Shown here: one piece after another, positions 25,877 to 33,907 of the stretch
How positions within the stretch are numbered: position 1 is the first letter of the stretch
Layout of the letters: each line of letters starts with the position of its first letter
Assembly (NCBI RefSeq): GCF_021300655.1
Contig: NZ_JAJTNB010000004.1
Location: forward strand, 29,071-93,070
Reading direction: 5' to 3'
From: Helicobacter kayseriensis
GTDB lineage: Bacteria > Campylobacterota > Campylobacteria > Campylobacterales > Helicobacteraceae
Length of the DNA stretch: 64,000 bases
Made by a program: the position numbers and the translations under genes
The notes under the pieces: generated by a model
Databases searched by the model: none
The model's input: only the letters and a program-made list of their open reading frames with translations
Told to the model about the DNA's origin: nothing

Positions 25877-26589
25877 TGGATGTTTTGTGGTCTGAGTTTG
25901 CCTTGTTGGAGGCGCAAGATTGGCTTTGGGTTTGCTTGTGGGTTTTGGTAGGAGGAGTGATTGCAAATGCAATGATCGCGTTTTATACTCTGCAAAAAAA
26001 TCAAAAAAACAAATCAATGCTTCTTCAAATTTTTTGTTCAAAAAGTCTAATAGCTTGTTTATTGTTTTGTTTTGCAGATTTTGTTTTTGTTGTCGTGCTT
26101 TATGGAGTCACACCTTATGCCTGTTTAATAGCGGGAATCTTGTATTTGTTGTTTGTCATGTCTTATATTGATTCTATTATGCTTGCGGTTCCTGATTGGA
26201 TAAATTTTTTATGCTTCTTTGGAGTTTTTGGAGGTTTGTATTATTTGGGAGATTTGAGGGCTGAACATTTGATTTCAGCTTTCTGTGTAGCTGGCGGGCT
26301 TTCTATTTTAAGAATCTTTGGAAATTTTGTGTTTCAAAAAGAAATTTTAGGAGAGGCAGATATTATTGTCTTTGCATCGATGGGAGCTATTGTTCTGATT
26401 GATTTAAGCCTTTATTTGATTATTCTGGCCTGTGTGATTGCTATGGGGTATATTTTGCTTATTAGTCTTTTTGCACTCAAGGGAAAAGAGATTGCTTTAT
26501 CTGGGATTAAAGTCCCTTTTGTGGTGTTTCTGACACTTGCATTTGTGCTGATTTTGGTTTATGTAAAGTTTGGAGAAAATTTTGTATAA
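25876..26589 (+). CDS. Prepilin peptidase (A24 family)
   Basis: A polytopic membrane protein of about 237 residues with six to seven helices. The two catalytic aspartates of type IV prepilin peptidases appear in SYIDSIMLAVPDWINF (the D...IPD-like motif) and LGEADIIVFASMG (the G-x-hydrophobic-D motif, here GEAD instead of GxGD). The N-terminal methylase-type cysteine domain is absent. It would process pseudopilins used in DNA uptake or secretion. GTG 25873 or ATG 25876 can start it, both overlapping the previous stop. No pilin gene is in the window. Confidence 0.78.
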   Translation: MDVLWSEFALLEAQDWLWVCLWVLVGGVIANAMIAFYTLQKNQKNKSMLLQIFCSKSLIACLLFCFADFVFVVVLYGVTPYACLIAGILYLLFVMSYIDSIMLAVPDWINFLCFFGVFGGLYYLGDLRAEHLISAFCVAGGLSILRIFGNFVFQKEILGEADIIVFASMGAIVLIDLSLYLIILACVIAMGYILLISLFALKGKEIALSGIKVPFVVFLTLAFVLILVYVKFGENFV

Positions 26590-27604
26590 AAAATATTTTT
26601 TGTGGGCTTTTTCGCAAATCTTTTTCCCTTTTTTTGCTGTACTTTTTTTTGTGTCTTCTGTAATCTTGCTTATCACAATTGCTGGATCAAGCTATGCAAT
26701 TAAGCTTACATTTTCTGATTTGGCTTATTTGTTTTTGTATTCCCTTCCCAATACAGTTTCCTTCATCATTCCTATTACATTTTTTGCCTCATGTGCATTG
26801 GCAATCTCGCGCCTTTCTTATGATTATGAAATGTTGGTTTTCTTTTCTTTGGGGGTTAAGCCTAGTGTTTTGATCAAAACTTTTTTACCTCTTACGGTGA
26901 TTGTTTGTTTTTCCTCTCTAGTTTTCTCCTTGGGTGCTGTTCCTGTGTCAAAAAGAGCTTTTGATAATTTTATTGAACGCAAGAAGGTTGATGTTGATAT
27001 TAATCTTAGAGCAGGGGAGTTTGGTCAAAAGATAGGAGATTGGCTTGTATATGTAGAAAGTGTAGAAAACCGTGCTTACAAGAATCTTGTTTTGTTCTCT
27101 ATTAATCGCATGGCTTTTGAAAACTTTATTAGCGCTAAAGAAGGGAAGATTACAAATGATGGAGGAATTTTTGCTCTAACACTATATGATGGCAAATCCT
27201 ATATTGCACAAAAAGATCAACAATTTCGGAGTGTTGTATTTCAAGAGGCCAAAATCAAAACACGTGTAGGAGAAGCTCCATTGAGTGGATATGATTTGGT
27301 TGAGTATTGGTCTGAGGGATTGAGCGGAGAGAGCCATAGCAAAAGAAGAAAGTTTGCTAAAGCTATTTTGATGGCCATTTTTCCGTTTTTGAGTTTATTT
27401 TTGGTTCCTCTGATTGGGGTGGCAAATCCTCGATATCATAAAAACTTTTCAGCCTTTTATATTATTTGTTCGGTGGTGTTGTTTTTTGTTCTTGTACAGA
27501 TTTTTGCAGATTTGGCACCCTTTGTTACTTTGGTTGCCTTGCCAGTGATTTGGTTAGTTGGAAGTTATGGTTTGTATTTTTGGAAAATTAAATCGATTTA
27601 TTGA
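26582..27604 (+). CDS. LptF/LptG family LPS export permease
   Basis: An inner-membrane component of the Lpt bridge that extracts LPS for transport to the outer membrane. About 340 residues: three N-terminal helices, a periplasmic beta-jellyroll (about 130-255) and three C-terminal helices, with the typical GVKPSVLIKTFLPL coupling region and RAGEFGQKIGDWLVYVE. No ATG is available near the N-terminus; TTG 26582 (YKKYFLWAF) has GGAG at 26572-26575, and TTG 26570 is an alternative. The outer-membrane partner lptD is encoded 0.7 kb downstream. Confidence 0.88.
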   Translation: MYKKYFLWAFSQIFFPFFAVLFFVSSVILLITIAGSSYAIKLTFSDLAYLFLYSLPNTVSFIIPITFFASCALAISRLSYDYEMLVFFSLGVKPSVLIKTFLPLTVIVCFSSLVFSLGAVPVSKRAFDNFIERKKVDVDINLRAGEFGQKIGDWLVYVESVENRAYKNLVLFSINRMAFENFISAKEGKITNDGGIFALTLYDGKSYIAQKDQQFRSVVFQEAKIKTRVGEAPLSGYDLVEYWSEGLSGESHSKRRKFAKAILMAIFPFLSLFLVPLIGVANPRYHKNFSAFYIICSVVLFFVLVQIFADLAPFVTLVALPVIWLVGSYGLYFWKIKSIY

Positions 27605-27613
27605 GATTTATTT

Positions 27614-27619
27614 TATAAT
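27614..27619 (+). promoter_or_regulatory. -10 box of the 6S-like RNA
   Basis: A consensus TATAAT within TTTTATAATTAC lies 7 nt before the predicted 5' end of the structured RNA, in a T-rich context typical of strong Helicobacter promoters. Confidence 0.65.
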
Positions 27620-27625
27620 TACACC

Positions 27626-27818
27626 TGCTCAAGTGATATGTGTTTCCCAGTATATGCTAGTCTGTTAAAAAGAATAAGTTTTGGGTTGAGTAGTAGGTTT
27701 TGTGTGCGATTTTTCCGCTTGCAGTCTTTAGACGAGGATTTATTGCCTAATAAATTTCTCTTGGCCCTATAAGTAGTGCTATTAGGCTACGCATCGATGG
27801 GTAGCAGCACTTGGGCTA
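27626..27818 (+). ncRNA. ssrS: Probable 6S RNA
   Basis: An RNA of about 190 nt fills the gap between the Lpt permease and RDD genes. Its ends pair over 9 bp (GCTCAAGTG 27627-27635 with CACTTGGGC 27808-27816). A second block follows (CCCA 27646-27649 with TGGG 27798-27801, ATGC with GCAT, TAG with CTA), giving one long interrupted hairpin with an open centre, the 6S plan. A perfect TATAAT sits just upstream. An internal repeat GCCTAATA/TATTAGGC (27745-27752, 27780-27787) allows an alternative fold. SRP, RNase P and tmRNA signatures are absent. 6S mimics an open promoter and binds housekeeping RNA polymerase. Confidence 0.6.
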
Positions 27819-27836
27819 TGTCAAAATGGAAAAAAT

Positions 27837-28286
27837 ATGAATTTAGAAGAAACGTTATATCGTGAAGATATTGAATTGGCCCCACTTTCTGCCCGCTTTT
27901 TTGCTTTTTTGATTGATAAAAATATCATTGCTTTTCTTCTTATTGTGATCTATTGGGATGCTTTTTCTCAGTGCCAAGGAAATTATTCTGCTATTGTTGC
28001 CTTGATTTTGAAAATGATTTGGCAATTAATTATTTTAAATGTGATCTATGAGACTATTTTTTTGTTTTTATATGGCGGGACACTTGGGAAGATGCTTTTA
28101 AAAATACGTGTTGTGAATGTTTCTGTTTTGGATTCTCCAAATTTTTTATGTTCTTTGAATAGAGCAGTAGTTAAGACTATAAGTGAGCATCTTGGTTATA
28201 TTCCTTATGTATTCGTTTTTTTCTCACCTTTTTTGCAAGCATTTCATGATTATACGGCTCAGACTATTGTGATTAAAAATGCTTAA
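27837..28286 (+). CDS. RDD family membrane protein
   Basis: A 149-residue membrane protein with two to three helices. The RDD hallmark residues are present: Arg and Asp in LSARFFAFLIDKNIIA and the later TLGKMLLKIRVV loop. Function in this family is not settled; some members affect ion tolerance. It overlaps lptD by 8 nt, so it probably belongs to the LPS assembly transcript. The order RDD-lptD-PRTase-pnp matches the reverse of H. pylori HP1216-HP1213 as I recall it. Confidence 0.85.
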   Translation: MNLEETLYREDIELAPLSARFFAFLIDKNIIAFLLIVIYWDAFSQCQGNYSAIVALILKMIWQLIILNVIYETIFLFLYGGTLGKMLLKIRVVNVSVLDSPNFLCSLNRAVVKTISEHLGYIPYVFVFFSPFLQAFHDYTAQTIVIKNA

Positions 28287-30471
28287 AAGATTTGCTTTAT
28301 TGCTTTGCTGTTTGGTGCCTCTTTTTTCAAAAAGCTCTATCCTCAAACAAAATCAATCTCAGATTGGAGAAATGACGGCAGATAAACTTGAAAGGGTTGG
28401 GGATGAAATTTTTGCAAAAGGCAATGTTGTTCTAATCAATGGCGATTATTATATTTCTGCCCCAGATCTCAAATACAATCAAAAGAGTAAAACAGCCTTT
28501 ATTGAAGGGGAGGCAAGGATCTATCAGGGAAGTAATCTTTTGCTCTCTGCAAAAAAAATTAAGCTAGATTTTAATCAAGATCAATTTACTCTCTCTTCTG
28601 TTTATCTCCAAAATAATCAGACAGGATTGTGGATTAGTGCCACAGAGGCAAATTCTAAGGAAGGAGTTTATTATTTTAGGGAGGGGACAATTTCTGGATG
28701 TGATATTGGATCTCCTATTTGGCATTTAGATGTAAGTTCTGGGAGTTTTGATCAAAACAATAATGTTTTAACATTGTGGAATGCTAGGGCTTATTTAGGG
28801 AAGATACCATTTTTATATATCCCTTATTTGAGTTTTAGTACAAAAAATGAAAGAAAAAGTGGTTTGCTATATCCTAATGTCGCATATCTTGACCAAGAGG
28901 GATTTTATTATGAACAGCCTATTTACATCGCTCCTCAAGAATTTTGGGATATGACACTAAGTCCCCAGATTCGATCAGCAAGAGGAGCTGGTTTTTCTGG
29001 AGAATTTCGTTTGGCAACTCCCAAGAACGATCTTTTTACATTTCAAACAAAGTATCTTTATAACTTTAATAATTACGCCAAAAAACATGCAGTCAAGAAT
29101 CAGCATGTTTATGGATTTAATTTTAAATACTTTACTAGTCAGGGGTTAGTGATTGATAACCCTAGTTCTGCATTACAAGATGGTTTTTTCCTTGATTTTT
29201 CTTATATGAATGATATTGATTATTTGAGAATTGACAATGTTGGAGAAAAAGTCACAAATCGGATTAATGTTTCTAAATTGAGCTATTTTTTCCAGTCTCA
29301 AGACCATTATGTGGGACTTTATAATAAGTATTTTTTTGATTTTACGAGCCTAGATAATCAAGAGACTTTTCAGCTTCTGCCAGAGGTGCAATATCACAAA
29401 TTCTTAGATTCGCTTTATTGGAAGAATCTGATGTATTCTATTGATGTGCAAACAAGCAATGTTGCGCGTCAAAGGGGATATAGCTATGTCAAAAATTCCA
29501 TTATCCTCCCTATTGGTTTGGAATTCCCTCTTTTTGGAGATTATGTCTCTTTTGGTGTTGGGACAGACTTGAATTTTACAAATGTAAATTTTTATCAAAA
29601 TCAAGATATGCGCGTTCCAGGAGGAATCAAGGCTGATAAAACCGCCAACTTTTTCACAGCTAATTATTCAGCAAGTGTGACTTCTGATATTGCAAGGGAT
29701 TATAAAAATTTCTTGCATGTTATGCAATTTGAAGCTAAAGTGAATGGTCCCTACTATCGTTACAACTCAGCAATGTTTGATACATCAATTTATAAAGCAT
29801 ATGCGCAAGAATTGAGCGGGAACAAGCAAATTTATAATCTTTGGAATCCTATTTCTGTGGTCGACTTTGAGGCCAATAAGCCCGTGTTTGAGGCTAGAAT
29901 TTCTCAATATTTTTATACGCCTCAGGGGAGAGCGATCTTTTATTACAATGTGTCTCAAAAACTTAATTTAGAATCAAGAGATCTGCTTTTTTCTTCAAGC
30001 ATGCAAAATGAGATTGGATCTTCGCCAATTGAGGGCTTAGACATAAAAGGCACCTTGTATTATTCTTTTTTGCACGATGCAATTGAAGAGGCTTCAGTGA
30101 AGGCTACATTTTCGCGATGGCGAGTGGATAGCTCAATTGGCTATTATTATAAGAATGTTTTTGTTTCTAACAACATCAATACGGATGCAAATTTTTTGAA
30201 CTTTTCGTTGAAAAATGATTTTGGTTATTTTGCATTGGGTGGGGATATGAATTTTGATTTTATCAATAAAAGCGTTAAGGACTGGACACTAACATTATCG
30301 ACTGATATTCGGTGTTTTGGGGTTTCTTTTGTTTTTGGACAAGAGTTTACACCAATCATCACAGATCGTGTTAACCAGCCTATTGAAACTGTGACAAATA
30401 ATTATATTAAGGTGCAGTTTAGGGTTGTTCCACTCGGTGAAGTTGGCGCCTCTTATCGCTTTAAAAAATAG
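28279..30471 (+). CDS. lptD: LPS-assembly protein LptD
   Basis: The outer-membrane LPS translocon, 730 residues. A signal peptide (RFALLLCCLVPLFS) is followed by the OstA-like beta-jellyroll (about 30-150: MTADKLERVGDEIFAKGNVV, YYISAPDLKYNQ) and a large C-terminal barrel starting near IPYLSFSTKNERKSGLLYPN. The mature protein has only two cysteines (SGCDIG and IRCFGV), so only one disulfide can link jellyroll and barrel, against two in E. coli. It overlaps the RDD gene and is followed 8 nt later by a phosphoribosyltransferase. Confidence 0.93.
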   Translation: MLKRFALLLCCLVPLFSKSSILKQNQSQIGEMTADKLERVGDEIFAKGNVVLINGDYYISAPDLKYNQKSKTAFIEGEARIYQGSNLLLSAKKIKLDFNQDQFTLSSVYLQNNQTGLWISATEANSKEGVYYFREGTISGCDIGSPIWHLDVSSGSFDQNNNVLTLWNARAYLGKIPFLYIPYLSFSTKNERKSGLLYPNVAYLDQEGFYYEQPIYIAPQEFWDMTLSPQIRSARGAGFSGEFRLATPKNDLFTFQTKYLYNFNNYAKKHAVKNQHVYGFNFKYFTSQGLVIDNPSSALQDGFFLDFSYMNDIDYLRIDNVGEKVTNRINVSKLSYFFQSQDHYVGLYNKYFFDFTSLDNQETFQLLPEVQYHKFLDSLYWKNLMYSIDVQTSNVARQRGYSYVKNSIILPIGLEFPLFGDYVSFGVGTDLNFTNVNFYQNQDMRVPGGIKADKTANFFTANYSASVTSDIARDYKNFLHVMQFEAKVNGPYYRYNSAMFDTSIYKAYAQELSGNKQIYNLWNPISVVDFEANKPVFEARISQYFYTPQGRAIFYYNVSQKLNLESRDLLFSSSMQNEIGSSPIEGLDIKGTLYYSFLHDAIEEASVKATFSRWRVDSSIGYYYKNVFVSNNINTDANFLNFSLKNDFGYFALGGDMNFDFINKSVKDWTLTLSTDIRCFGVSFVFGQEFTPIITDRVNQPIETVTNNYIKVQFRVVPLGEVGASYRFKK

Positions 30472-30479
30472 GAAAAGAA

Positions 30480-31127
30480 ATGGAAGATTTGAGAGGATAC
30501 TTTAAAAATGTTGATGATGCATTAGAGCAACTAGTAGCAAAAATCAATTTAATTGATTTAAGCAATACGCTTGTTATGGGGATTTTTAGGGAAGAAGCAG
30601 TCCTTGCAAAAAAGGTGGCTCAATATTTTGGAATCCCAGTGGAGTATCTTTTGGTGGCTGCACTTAGGGCCCCTGAAAACAAAGAATGCTCCATTGCTTT
30701 TGTGAGTGAAATGATGGATGTTGTGGTTGATGATGGATTGATTTCCTCATTTGGAATCTCTAATGATGAAGTGTTTGATCTGGCAAAGAAAAATTATCAA
30801 AGCGTTATCCGCTCTTGGCAAAAAAAGATTCGAGGCGAAGAAGAGATGAAGGACATGTCTAATAAACATGTTTTGATTGTTGATGAGGGGATTGAAATTG
30901 GATTTGGAGTAGAACTTGCAATTAGGGCATGTATTAAGAGTGGATGTAGAAGCATTTCTGTCGCTTCTCCTGTTTTATCTGAGGGCATATATTCGTTTTT
31001 GCTTGAAAGGTGCGATCAGATTTATTATGTGCTCAATCCCCAATATTTTGTTTCAACTCATTATTATTATCGAGATTTATTGAGTGCGGATGTTGATTTA
31101 TTGTCTTTTAAGGCATCGTTTTTGTAG
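30480..31127 (+). CDS. Phosphoribosyltransferase-fold protein
   Basis: A 215-residue protein. The N-terminal part and the segment HVLIVDEGIEIGFGVELAIRACI resemble the PRPP-binding loop of type I phosphoribosyltransferases, with DEGIEIG in place of the usual DDxxxTG; the altered loop lacks the canonical TG. The AKKVAQYFGIPVEYLLVAALRAP stretch matches the first half of the fold. No substrate can be assigned. It is co-directional with lptD (8 nt gap) and pnp. Confidence 0.75.
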   Translation: MEDLRGYFKNVDDALEQLVAKINLIDLSNTLVMGIFREEAVLAKKVAQYFGIPVEYLLVAALRAPENKECSIAFVSEMMDVVVDDGLISSFGISNDEVFDLAKKNYQSVIRSWQKKIRGEEEMKDMSNKHVLIVDEGIEIGFGVELAIRACIKSGCRSISVASPVLSEGIYSFLLERCDQIYYVLNPQYFVSTHYYYRDLLSADVDLLSFKASFL

Positions 31128-31164
31128 GATAAAATTTAATATTTTAATTTAATGGAGTTGTGGT

Positions 31165-33237
31165 TTGAGTGAGATTGTGATTTGTTCGGAACATATGAAT
31201 GAAAGTTTTGATTTTACAAAGGTTGCTCAGCAGTCTTGTGGAGCAGTGTGGTATCGTCATGGCAAGACGATTTTGTTGGCAAGCGTTGCTGTTGATGAGG
31301 ATAAAACAATTAGCGAAGATTTTTTGCCTCTTACAGTCCAATACATTGAAAAGACCTATGCTAATGCCAAATTTCCTTCAGGATTTATTAAGCGTGAAAG
31401 CAAGCCTAGTGATTTTGAAACTCTTACATCTCGCATTATCGATCGCACATTGCGTCCATTGTTTCCAAAGGGGTATGCTTATCCTACTCAAATCAGTGTA
31501 ATTGTTTTGAGTTATGATGGGGTAAGTGATCTCCAAGTGTGTGCTCTCCAAGCTGCCTCAAGTGCTTTATATGTTTCTGGACTCCCATTTAATTACCCTG
31601 TCAATGCGGTTAGAATCGGTAAAAAACAAGGAGCTTTCATAATAAATCCTAGTATGCAAGATCTTCAAGAAAGTAGTTTGGATTTATATATCTCAGGTTG
31701 CAATGAAGATATTTTGATGATTGAGATGCGAAGTATGCAAGGAGAAACACCAAATGAATTGAGTGAAGAGGAGCTTTATCGGGCGATTGAGGTTGCAAAA
31801 ACGGCGATCGCTCAAAAATCACAGCAGATGATGCAAGCTTTTCAAAATAGTATTCATTCTCCAATGGCGCTTGATATATCTGTTGAAAATTTAAATGCAG
31901 AAATTGTGGATTTTGTTTGGGAAAATTATTATGAAGCTCTAGATTCTGCTTTGAAGCAAATGGCAAAGAGCGAGAGGGCTAGTCAGCTCCACAAGCTTGC
32001 TTTAGAGATACAAAGAAGTGTTGCTTGGAGTTTTGAAGAGATTGTTTCTGCTCTTGAGTTTTGTAAAAAAAGAAGATTGCGCGAAATGATTCTCAAAGAA
32101 CAAAAGCGTGCTGATGGTCGAAGATTGGATGAGGTTAGAGAGATTGCGATTGAGACAAATCTTTTGCCTTGTGCGCACGGGTCTTGTCTTTTTAAGAGGG
32201 GGCAAACACAGGCTTTGGTTGTATCTACTCTTGGTAGCGATAATGATGCCCAAAGCTATGAGCTTTTGGGAGATAAAACATCATCCAAAGAGCGCTTTAT
32301 GGTGCATTATAATTTTCCTAGTTTTAGTGTGGGTGAGGCGAGTATGATTGGTGCTCCAGGAAGAAGAGAGCTTGGACATGGAAATTTGGCAAAAAGAGCC
32401 CTAGAATCAAGCATCAAGGATCGACGAGTGATTAGGCTTGTGTCTGAAATCTTAGAATCAAATGGTTCTAGTTCGATGGCTACAGTTTGTGGAGGTTCTT
32501 TGGCTCTTCTTGCAAGTGGAGTGGAGACTTATGATATGGTTGCTGGTGTGGCAATGGGGCTGGTAAAGGAGGGTGATGATTTTGCGATTTTGACTGATAT
32601 TATGGGATTGGAAGATCATTGTGGGGATATGGACTTTAAGATTGCTGGTACGCGACATGGCATTACTGCACTACAGATGGATATTAAGCTTGGAGGGATT
32701 GATCTAGGGATTTTAAAGCAAGCTCTCAATCAAGCAAAGAGAGCAAGGTTGCATATTTTAGATATTATGCAGGAAGCTCGAAACAAAATTCAGATCAATG
32801 AAGAGATTGTTCCTTTGATTATTTCTTTTGACGTGCCAGCGGATCGTATGGTAGAGATTATTGGACAAGGTGGAAAAATTATTAAAGAGATTATTGAGCG
32901 CCTTGGGGTAAATATTGATTTGGATCGAACAATCGGTGAGGTGAGGATAAGTGGATTGGGGAGAGAGCGTTTGGAATCTGCCAAAGAATACATTTTAGAG
33001 CTTTTGAAAAAGAATCAATCAAAAAACTTTTCTTGCTATAGCGTTGGGATGGAATTTGAAGGGTGTGTTAAAAAAATTGTAGATTTTGGGGCATTTGTTG
33101 AGATGCCTAATGGCGGTGATGGTTTGTTGCATATTAGCAAGATGCGTGCAAAAAAAGCAGAGCTTTGTGTTGGGGATATTGTTTCTTGTAGAATTTTGGC
33201 AATTGGGCAGAACAAAATTGAGCTTGATTTGATCTGA
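31165..33237 (+). CDS. pnp: Polynucleotide phosphorylase
   Basis: A 3'-5' phosphorolytic exoribonuclease of mRNA turnover, 690 residues: two RNase PH-like halves (SRIIDRTLRPLFP in the first; GRRLDEVREIAIE, TSSKERFMVHYNFPSFSVGEA, GAPGRRELGHGNLAKRAL and the DIMGLEDHCGDMDFKIAGT catalytic region in the second), a KH domain (EIIGQGGKIIKEIIERLGV) and a C-terminal S1 domain (GVKKIVDFGAF-type, GDGLLHISKM). The start is TTG 31165 with GGAG at 31153-31156. The S1 domain stops right after its last strand, giving a compact C-terminus. Confidence 0.97.
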   Translation: MSEIVICSEHMNESFDFTKVAQQSCGAVWYRHGKTILLASVAVDEDKTISEDFLPLTVQYIEKTYANAKFPSGFIKRESKPSDFETLTSRIIDRTLRPLFPKGYAYPTQISVIVLSYDGVSDLQVCALQAASSALYVSGLPFNYPVNAVRIGKKQGAFIINPSMQDLQESSLDLYISGCNEDILMIEMRSMQGETPNELSEEELYRAIEVAKTAIAQKSQQMMQAFQNSIHSPMALDISVENLNAEIVDFVWENYYEALDSALKQMAKSERASQLHKLALEIQRSVAWSFEEIVSALEFCKKRRLREMILKEQKRADGRRLDEVREIAIETNLLPCAHGSCLFKRGQTQALVVSTLGSDNDAQSYELLGDKTSSKERFMVHYNFPSFSVGEASMIGAPGRRELGHGNLAKRALESSIKDRRVIRLVSEILESNGSSSMATVCGGSLALLASGVETYDMVAGVAMGLVKEGDDFAILTDIMGLEDHCGDMDFKIAGTRHGITALQMDIKLGGIDLGILKQALNQAKRARLHILDIMQEARNKIQINEEIVPLIISFDVPADRMVEIIGQGGKIIKEIIERLGVNIDLDRTIGEVRISGLGRERLESAKEYILELLKKNQSKNFSCYSVGMEFEGCVKKIVDFGAFVEMPNGGDGLLHISKMRAKKAELCVGDIVSCRILAIGQNKIELDLI

Positions 33238-33264
33238 TTTCTTGTAAAAAAGTTGTTTTTTTGT

Positions 33265-33270
33265 TAAAAT
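33265..33270 (+). promoter_or_regulatory. Candidate -10 box for atpE
   Basis: TAAAAT follows a long T-run (GTTGTTTTTTTG), about 66 nt before the atpE ATG. It overlaps an imperfect inverted repeat TTAAAA...TTTTAA that could also help end pnp transcripts. Confidence 0.4.
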
Positions 33271-33335
33271 CGCGCTTTTAATTTGTGCTAGTAGGGGTCT
33301 GATCCGAAAGCCAAAAATAGAAAAGGAAAATTGAA

Positions 33336-33635
33336 ATGAAAAAAGTATTCTTTTTGATGTTTGTTTGTTTGGGAGTTGCTTTTGCTAGCGATGAGGCAAT
33401 GATTAAGGCTTATTCTGTGTTGGGAGCTATTGTTGGATTGGGGATTGCTGCTTTTGGTGGAGCTTTGGGGATGGGATATACAGCTTCAGCTACAATTTCA
33501 GGAATTGCTAGAAATCCAAGTGTAGGTGGAAAGCTAACAGGAACAATGTTTCTTGCTTTGGCATTGATTGAAGCTCAAGTTATCTATACTCTTGTATTGG
33601 CAATCATTGCATTCTATGCAAATCCATTTATTTAA
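33336..33635 (+). CDS. atpE: ATP synthase F0 subunit c
   Basis: The rotor-ring proteolipid. The 99-residue product has an N-terminal signal-like segment (MKKVFFLMFVCLGVAFAS), as in other Helicobacter and Campylobacter c subunits, then two hairpin helices: GAIVGLGIAAFGGALGMGYTASATISGIARNP and the proton-carrying helix LALALIEAQVIYTLVLAII with its conserved Glu. It is encoded alone, downstream of pnp and followed by an A9G9 tract and two tRNA-Leu genes. Confidence 0.96.
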   Translation: MKKVFFLMFVCLGVAFASDEAMIKAYSVLGAIVGLGIAAFGGALGMGYTASATISGIARNPSVGGKLTGTMFLALALIEAQVIYTLVLAIIAFYANPFI

Positions 33636-33641
33636 TTAGAT

Positions 33642-33659
33642 AAAAAAAAAGGGGGGGGG
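33642..33659 (+). repeat. A9-G9 homopolymer junction
   Basis: Nine A followed directly by nine G, in the 28 nt between the atpE stop and the tRNA-Leu(GAG) 5' end. Runs of this length are slippage-prone in Helicobacter and Campylobacter. No reading frame is affected; the tract would change the leader or spacing before the tRNA. Confidence 0.9.
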
Positions 33660-33663
33660 TCTT

Positions 33664-33748
33664 GCGCTGGTGGTGGAACTGGTAGACACGCTATCTTGAG
33701 GGGGTAGTGAGGAAACTCGTGCGAGTTCGAGTCTCGCTCAGCGCACCA
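33664..33748 (+). tRNA. tRNA-Leu (anticodon GAG)
   Basis: An 85-nt class II tRNA. Acceptor GCGCTGG pairs with TCAGCGC, anticodon stem CTATC/GGTAG encloses TTGAGGG (anticodon GAG), with a long variable arm, T-arm GAGTTCGAGTCTC and encoded CCA. It begins 5 nt after the A9G9 tract. Confidence 0.95.
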
Positions 33749-33776
33749 TACTTTATTTTAGTTATAGATTTAAAAT

Positions 33777-33863
33777 GCCGGAGTGGTGAAACTGGTAGAC
33801 GCGCTAGACTCAAAATCTGGTAGGGGCAACCCTGTGTCGGTTCGAGTCCGACCTTCGGCACCA
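33777..33863 (+). tRNA. tRNA-Leu (anticodon CAA)
   Basis: An 87-nt class II tRNA. The acceptor begins GCCGGAG, the anticodon stem CTAGA/TCTGG encloses CTCAAAA (anticodon CAA), with a long variable arm, T-arm CGGTTCGAGTCCG and encoded CCA. It reads UUG and lies 28 nt after tRNA-Leu(GAG), probably processed from one transcript. Confidence 0.95.
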
Positions 33864-33907
33864 TCTTTCTCTTGTTATACTTCTTTGGTTGTTTTAGGGA
33901 GTATCCA

